DNA of 17,153 nucleotides, taken from assembly GCA_030150965.1 (NCBI GenBank), contig JASLEW010000954.1:1-17153 (forward strand). The letters run 5' to 3'. The position numbers were made by a program, and so were the translations under genes. Source of the DNA: Thermoanaerobaculia bacterium (GTDB lineage: Bacteria; Acidobacteriota; Thermoanaerobaculia; Multivoradales; UBA5704). Shown piece by piece: positions 14,624-17,153 of this stretch (positions within the stretch are counted from its first letter, which is position 1; the number at the start of each line of letters is the position of its first letter). Under the pieces are notes generated by a model. The model worked only from the letters and a program-made list of their open reading frames with translations. It did not search any database and had not been told where the DNA came from.

Positions 14624-15100
14624 TCAGTTGGCGGTGCTGGCGGGGTTGGCGGCCCCGGCCGCCACCGCGGCGGGGGCGGCGGGAGCGCAGTGCTCGGCGA
14701 AGACCGCCGCCAGGTCGCGCGCCACGGCGCGGGCGTCGCGCCCCTCGATGCGGTGCCGCGGCATGAAGTAGACCAGCTCGCCGTCCTTGAGGAAGGCGAT
14801 CGACGGGCTGCTCGGCGGGATGTCGGGGAAGTAGCCCCGCGCCCGGGCGGTGGCGTCCAGGTCCTGGCCGGCGAACACGCTGGCGACGCGGTCCGGCCGC
14901 GGCGAGCCCTCCAGGGCCAGCCGCACGCCCGGCCGCGCCATGCCCGCGGCGCAGCCGCAGACCGAGTTCACCACCAGCATGGCGGTGCCGCTCCTGTCGG
15001 CCATGAAGGCATCCACGTCGGCGGGGGTGAGCAGCTCTTGGACGCCGACCTCGGTCAGCTCCTCCCGCATCGGCCTGACGAGCAAGGGACTGTACGGCAT
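14624..15100 (-). CDS. Bacilliredoxin (BrxA/BrxB, YphP/YqiW family)
   Basis: A 158-aa thioredoxin-fold protein with the family CGC active site (VNSVCGCAAGMARPG, C48-G49-C50). Bacilliredoxins remove bacillithiol from S-bacillithiolated proteins. Other conserved parts are SVFAGQDLDATARARGYF and the cis-Pro strand SPSIAFLKDGELVYFMPRHRIEG. A start at ATG 15100 is supported by AAGGAGG at 15109-15115 with 8-nt spacing. The C-terminal ~20 residues are an Ala-rich extension. The nearest -10-like sequence is more than 120 nt upstream. Family membership is clear; whether this species makes bacillithiol is unknown. Confidence 0.93.
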   Translation of the reverse strand: MPYSPLLVRPMREELTEVGVQELLTPADVDAFMADRSGTAMLVVNSVCGCAAGMARPGVRLALEGSPRPDRVASVFAGQDLDATARARGYFPDIPPSSPSIAFLKDGELVYFMPRHRIEGRDARAVARDLAAVFAEHCAPAAPAAVAAGAANPASTAN

Positions 15101-15226
15101 TGCATGATCCTCCTTGAGGCTGGTTGCTGGCGCGGTCCCGCCCGTCTCCGCCGGCTGCCACCCCCGGCCGCCGCCCGGAGAGGGGGCTGGACAGGGAACG
15201 CCGGTGGAGTGCCGCGACCGCGGCCT

Positions 15227-15232
15227 ATTGTA
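15227..15232 (-). promoter_or_regulatory. Putative -10 element TACAAT for the bacilliredoxin unit
   Basis: TACAAT on the minus strand is one of the few AT-rich hexamers in the 15101-15317 divergent region. It would give a leader of about 120 nt before the Shine-Dalgarno-led ATG at 15100. No clear -35. Weak evidence. Confidence 0.25.
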
Positions 15233-15301
15233 CCTGCCAACCGCGCGCGGCCGGCAGGGATTCCCGCGGCGCCCCGCCCCGGCGCCGGCACGGCCCGGTG
15301 A

Positions 15302-15307
15302 TACGCT
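15302..15307 (+). promoter_or_regulatory. Putative -10 element TACGCT before the secreted LolA-like gene
   Basis: TACGCT (inside GTGATACGCT) lies 10 nt before ATG 15318, with no Shine-Dalgarno in between. It matches the TANNNT-close-to-start pattern of five other genes in the window. Confidence 0.35.
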
Positions 15308-15317
15308 GCCGCGCGCC

Positions 15318-16097
15318 ATGCGCGCCGCCCGCCTCCACCGCCCCCATGCCGCCAGGCTCGCCGGCTGGCTGCTCGCGGTGCTGGGCGCCGCCGCGCTGCC
15401 GGCCGCGGCCCGGGCCGACGACCTGGCGGAGCTGGCGGCCAGCCTGGCCCGGCTGACGGCCACCGAGGAGGTGCGGGGCACCCTGGAGATCCAGCTCTCG
15501 CGCCAGAGCATGGAGGAGCACTGGACCGACCAGTCGCGGGCCAGCATCGAGGTCGAGGACGGGCCGCAAGGGCTGCGGGTGGGGCTGGGCCGCGCCGGCT
15601 CCCGCCAGGCCCTCCTGGAGCTGCGCGCCCAGACGCTCGACCCGAGCAAGCGCACCCCCACCTACAACGCCCTCCAGGTGCTGAGCCTCAACGAGATCGC
15701 GGGCGACCTCGACTCCGCCGCCGCGCTGGCGCAGGACGTGTCGCTGTCCCACCTGGTCGAGGTGAAGCCGGCGAGCTACCAGGGGCGGCCCGCCCGCCTG
15801 TTCGTGCTGAGCCTGCCGCCGCGCCTCTCCGAGGAGGCGCGCAAGCACGTCCGCACCGCCGAGAGCCGCCTGCTGGTCTGGGTGGGCGCCGACGGCATCC
15901 CGCTCGGCGCCGAGAAGAGCGAGCGCACCAAGGGGCGCTTCCTGGTGCTGTTCTTCGAGAGCCTGCGCCAGCAGACCTGGACCTTCGGCCACCGCGGCAA
16001 CCGCCTGTTCGCCACCCGCCACGAGGTGAAGGACAGCGCCTCCGGCATGGGCCAGGACTACCGCAGCTCGACCGTCGCGACCCTCGCCCTGCGCTAG
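15318..16097 (+). CDS. Secreted periplasmic protein, LolA-like fold (unassigned)
   Basis: A 259-aa protein with a clear signal peptide (MRAARLHRPH, a hydrophobic run WLLAVLGAAALPAAARA, cleavage near residue 34, then DDLAELAASL). The mature part is mostly antiparallel beta, with paired motifs reading EVRGTLEIQLSRQ, ASYQGRPARLFVLSLPP, SRLLVWVGADGIPLGAEKSE and RGNRLFATRHEVK. This cadence resembles LolA/LolB/outer-membrane-lipoprotein-sorting families, but I cannot name a family member. It lacks a lipobox Cys. The middle section of the 1226-4501 protein has a similar cadence (inference, not an alignment). The first ATG after the open frame begins (15114) is rejected in favour of 15318 because only that start exposes the signal peptide. 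Confidence 0.7.
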   Translation: MRAARLHRPHAARLAGWLLAVLGAAALPAAARADDLAELAASLARLTATEEVRGTLEIQLSRQSMEEHWTDQSRASIEVEDGPQGLRVGLGRAGSRQALLELRAQTLDPSKRTPTYNALQVLSLNEIAGDLDSAAALAQDVSLSHLVEVKPASYQGRPARLFVLSLPPRLSEEARKHVRTAESRLLVWVGADGIPLGAEKSERTKGRFLVLFFESLRQQTWTFGHRGNRLFATRHEVKDSASGMGQDYRSSTVATLALR

Positions 16098-16123
16098 CCC
16101 CCCGCCGCCGGCCCGCGGGCGGT

Positions 16124-16141
16124 TCCCGCCGCGGCGCGGGA
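16124..16141. terminator. GC hairpin between convergent genes
   Basis: TCCCGC, loop CGCGGC, then GCGGGA lies in the 71-bp gap between the secreted protein stop and the PilZ stop. A second weaker stem-forming stretch (ACCGGGGACCTCCCGG) follows at 16145-16160. There is no T-tract. Confidence 0.35.
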
Positions 16142-16168
16142 CGGACCGGGGACCTCCCGGGGTATCGC

Positions 16169-16879
16169 CTAGAGCGCCAGCTCGGCCAGCCGGTCGGCGA
16201 TCGGCTTGAGCCGGGCAAGGGCCCCGGGCAGGTCGACGATCTCGACCCCCATGCCGACCACCACGGCGCTCGCCCCCTCCCCGGGCTCGAAGCGCTGCAC
16301 CACGCGCGCCGGCAGCTGCACCGGCGCCGCCGCGGGACCGGGAGGGTGGATCTCGACCGTCACCACCTCGCGCAGCCGTGCCGGCCGGCTGGTGGCGACG
16401 AACAGGCCGCCGTTGACGATGTCGCGCTCGTAGATGCTGAGGAAGTCGCGGGCGCTGGCGAAGCGGACGGCGAAGGTGCGGGGGCCAGCGGCGGACGGCG
16501 GCAGGTCCGCGGATGCCGCCCTGCCGGCACCCGCGGCGGAGCCGGCCCCGCCGGCCGGCTCGCTCCTGGCAGGAAACAGCTCCCGGATCAGCTCCTCGGG
16601 GCTCAGGAAGCGCACCCCCATGCCGGGCGGCAGCACCTTCACCAGCTCCGGGTGAGCGGCGCGGCGGTGCGCCACCACGCCCTCGATCAGGAAGCCGCGC
16701 TGCTCGTGCAGCACCTCGATGCGCAGCCGCGAGTACGGCGGCAGGGGGCTGGGCGTGGCGATGTGCATGCCGGTCGCCGAGATGTTGGTGCTGTAGCCGC
16801 GCTGCAGCTTCTGGCCGACCTGCCAGAACTGCACCTCGACCCGCTTCGGTACACGCTCGCTGCGCCGCCGGTTGCTCAC
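16169..16879 (-). CDS. Double PilZ-domain protein
   Basis: A 236-aa cytosolic protein from GTG 16879. The first PilZ domain (~3-100) keeps both c-di-GMP-binding motifs: RxxxR (R5 to R9, in RRRSER) and NxSxxG (N32-I-S-A-T-G37), then GFLIEGVVAHRR and GMGVRFL. An Ala/Gly/Pro linker (~104-134) leads to a second PilZ-like domain (~135-235). That domain has DIVNGGLFVATSRP with Val in place of the Ser and no RxxxR, then RVVQRFEP and VVGMGVEIVDL; it is probably non-binding. Expected role: c-di-GMP-responsive control of motility or surface behaviour (inference). Upstream in-frame extension to 17122 is a low-complexity repeat translation and is rejected. The GTG is favoured because TACCCT lies 8 nt before it. 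Confidence 0.85.
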   Translation of the reverse strand: MSNRRRSERVPKRVEVQFWQVGQKLQRGYSTNISATGMHIATPSPLPPYSRLRIEVLHEQRGFLIEGVVAHRRAAHPELVKVLPPGMGVRFLSPEELIRELFPARSEPAGGAGSAAGAGRAASADLPPSAAGPRTFAVRFASARDFLSIYERDIVNGGLFVATSRPARLREVVTVEIHPPGPAAAPVQLPARVVQRFEPGEGASAVVVGMGVEIVDLPGALARLKPIADRLAELAL

Positions 16880-16887
16880 GGTCCCCC

Positions 16888-16893
16888 AGGGTA
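16888..16893 (-). promoter_or_regulatory. Putative -10 element TACCCT before the PilZ gene
   Basis: TACCCT on the minus strand is followed by GGGGGACC and the GTG start. The G-run could also act as a Shine-Dalgarno. The same TACCCTGG string precedes the Smr gene's GTG start at 5012. Confidence 0.4.
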
Positions 16894-16959
16894 CGCGGTT
16901 GTTCCTCCGGCCGTTTGCCACAAGGATATGCCGTCCGCGGCGGCGGGAGAACCCCCCGC

Positions 16960-17153
16960 CGGAGCCCCCCGAGCCCGCCGAGCGCAAAGAGCCCCGAGCC
17001 CGCCGAGCGCAAAGAGCACCCAAGAGCGCCCCGAGCCCGGCGAGCACCCCGAGCCCCGCGAGCTCCAAGAGCGCCGCAAGCACCCCGAGCCCCCCGAGCA
17101 CCCCGAGCCGCGCGAGCGCCAAGAGCGCCGCGGGGCTCGGGGTGCTCGCGGCG
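16960..17153. repeat. Degenerate 9-bp tandem array
   Basis: On the plus strand units of the type ACCCCGAGC recur about twenty times to the window end, with variants such as CCCCCGAGC and GCCAAGAGC. An exact 25-bp repeat of CCCCGAGCCCGCCGAGCGC... lies at 16967-16991 and 16992-17016; because 25 is not a multiple of 9 or 3 it breaks both register and reading frame. Plus-strand frames read as x-y-Glu triplets or Ser/Pro-rich, and the minus strand as Leu/Gly-rich. All are open, so no gene is called. Confidence 0.8.
17096..17147. repeat. Inverted repeat where the 9-bp array turns round
   Basis: GAGCACCCCGAGCC (17096-17109) is exactly complementary, in reverse, to GGCTCGGGGTGCTC (17134-17147). The loop between holds further short pairings (GCGC...GCGC). 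Units to the left read GAGC and those to the right read GCTC, so array orientation flips near 17131. A stable hairpin, or the junction of an inverted duplication, is possible. The right side is cut by the window end. Confidence 0.65.

Noticed and set aside
15101..15317. Possible riboswitch or small RNA in the long bacilliredoxin leader
   Set aside because: I could not identify conserved riboswitch motifs; GC-rich stems alone are not enough.
16880..17122. Leu/Gly-rich N-terminal extension of the PilZ protein (TTG start at 17122)
   Set aside because: It is a translation of the 9-bp array and does not resemble a signal peptide or PilZ domain. The GTG at 16879 fits the family start and the upstream hexamer.

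Overview
The window is a very GC-rich bacterial segment (visibly around 70% or more G+C). I see no tRNA, rRNA, CRISPR array, insertion sequence or phage gene. Gene content suggests a Gram-negative, didermic, free-living bacterium. It carries an outer-membrane beta-barrel protein, a periplasmic LolA-like protein, a PilZ protein with two PilZ-type domains, a DUF4388 protein, a class-IV-like deacetylase and an animal-type P5C dehydrogenase. This mix fits Acidobacteriota (Thermoanaerobaculia/Holophagae-like) or a former deltaproteobacterial lineage best. That placement is inference.

Layout. 1-1133 (-): DUF4388 protein, divergent from 1226-4501 (+), a 1091-aa secreted protein ending in a predicted beta-barrel. 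4542-5012 (-): Smr-domain protein with a 9-residue tandem repeat, divergent from 5182-7221 (+), a histone-deacetylase-family enzyme joined by an Arg/Gly-rich linker to an unrecognised C-terminal domain. 7366-8832 (-): FAD-linked oxidase resembling cytokinin dehydrogenase. 8940-9610 (-): a VapBC-type toxin-antitoxin pair with its own operator; this stretch looks less GC-rich than its surroundings. 9715-13761 (-): a run of four genes (flavoprotein reductase, PruA, STAS anti-anti-sigma-like protein, ReAV-type asparaginase). 13827-14249 (-): DUF423 membrane protein. 14332-15100 (-): bacilliredoxin plus a 90-aa protein of unknown function. 15318-16097 (+): secreted LolA-like protein. 16169-16879 (-): double-PilZ protein. 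16960-17153: a degenerate 9-bp tandem array that turns round on itself.

How the genes relate. The 9715-13761 run combines glutamate-semialdehyde oxidation (PruA) and asparagine hydrolysis, both feeding glutamate/aspartate metabolism, with a possible regulator between them. The other genes look like ordinary housekeeping and envelope genes in short units.

Two themes cross the window. First, six genes that begin a transcription unit without a Shine-Dalgarno have a TANNNT hexamer 6-13 nt before the start codon, consistent with leaderless or near-leaderless mRNAs. Genes inside runs, and the toxin-antitoxin unit, instead have clear Shine-Dalgarno sequences. Second, tandem repeats with a 9-bp period (or 27 bp) recur at gene ends and between genes. 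I found no convincing new multi-gene system. The best leads are the leaderless-promoter pattern, the unusual start of the asparaginase gene, the deacetylase fusion, the three-part barrel protein and the 9-bp repeats.
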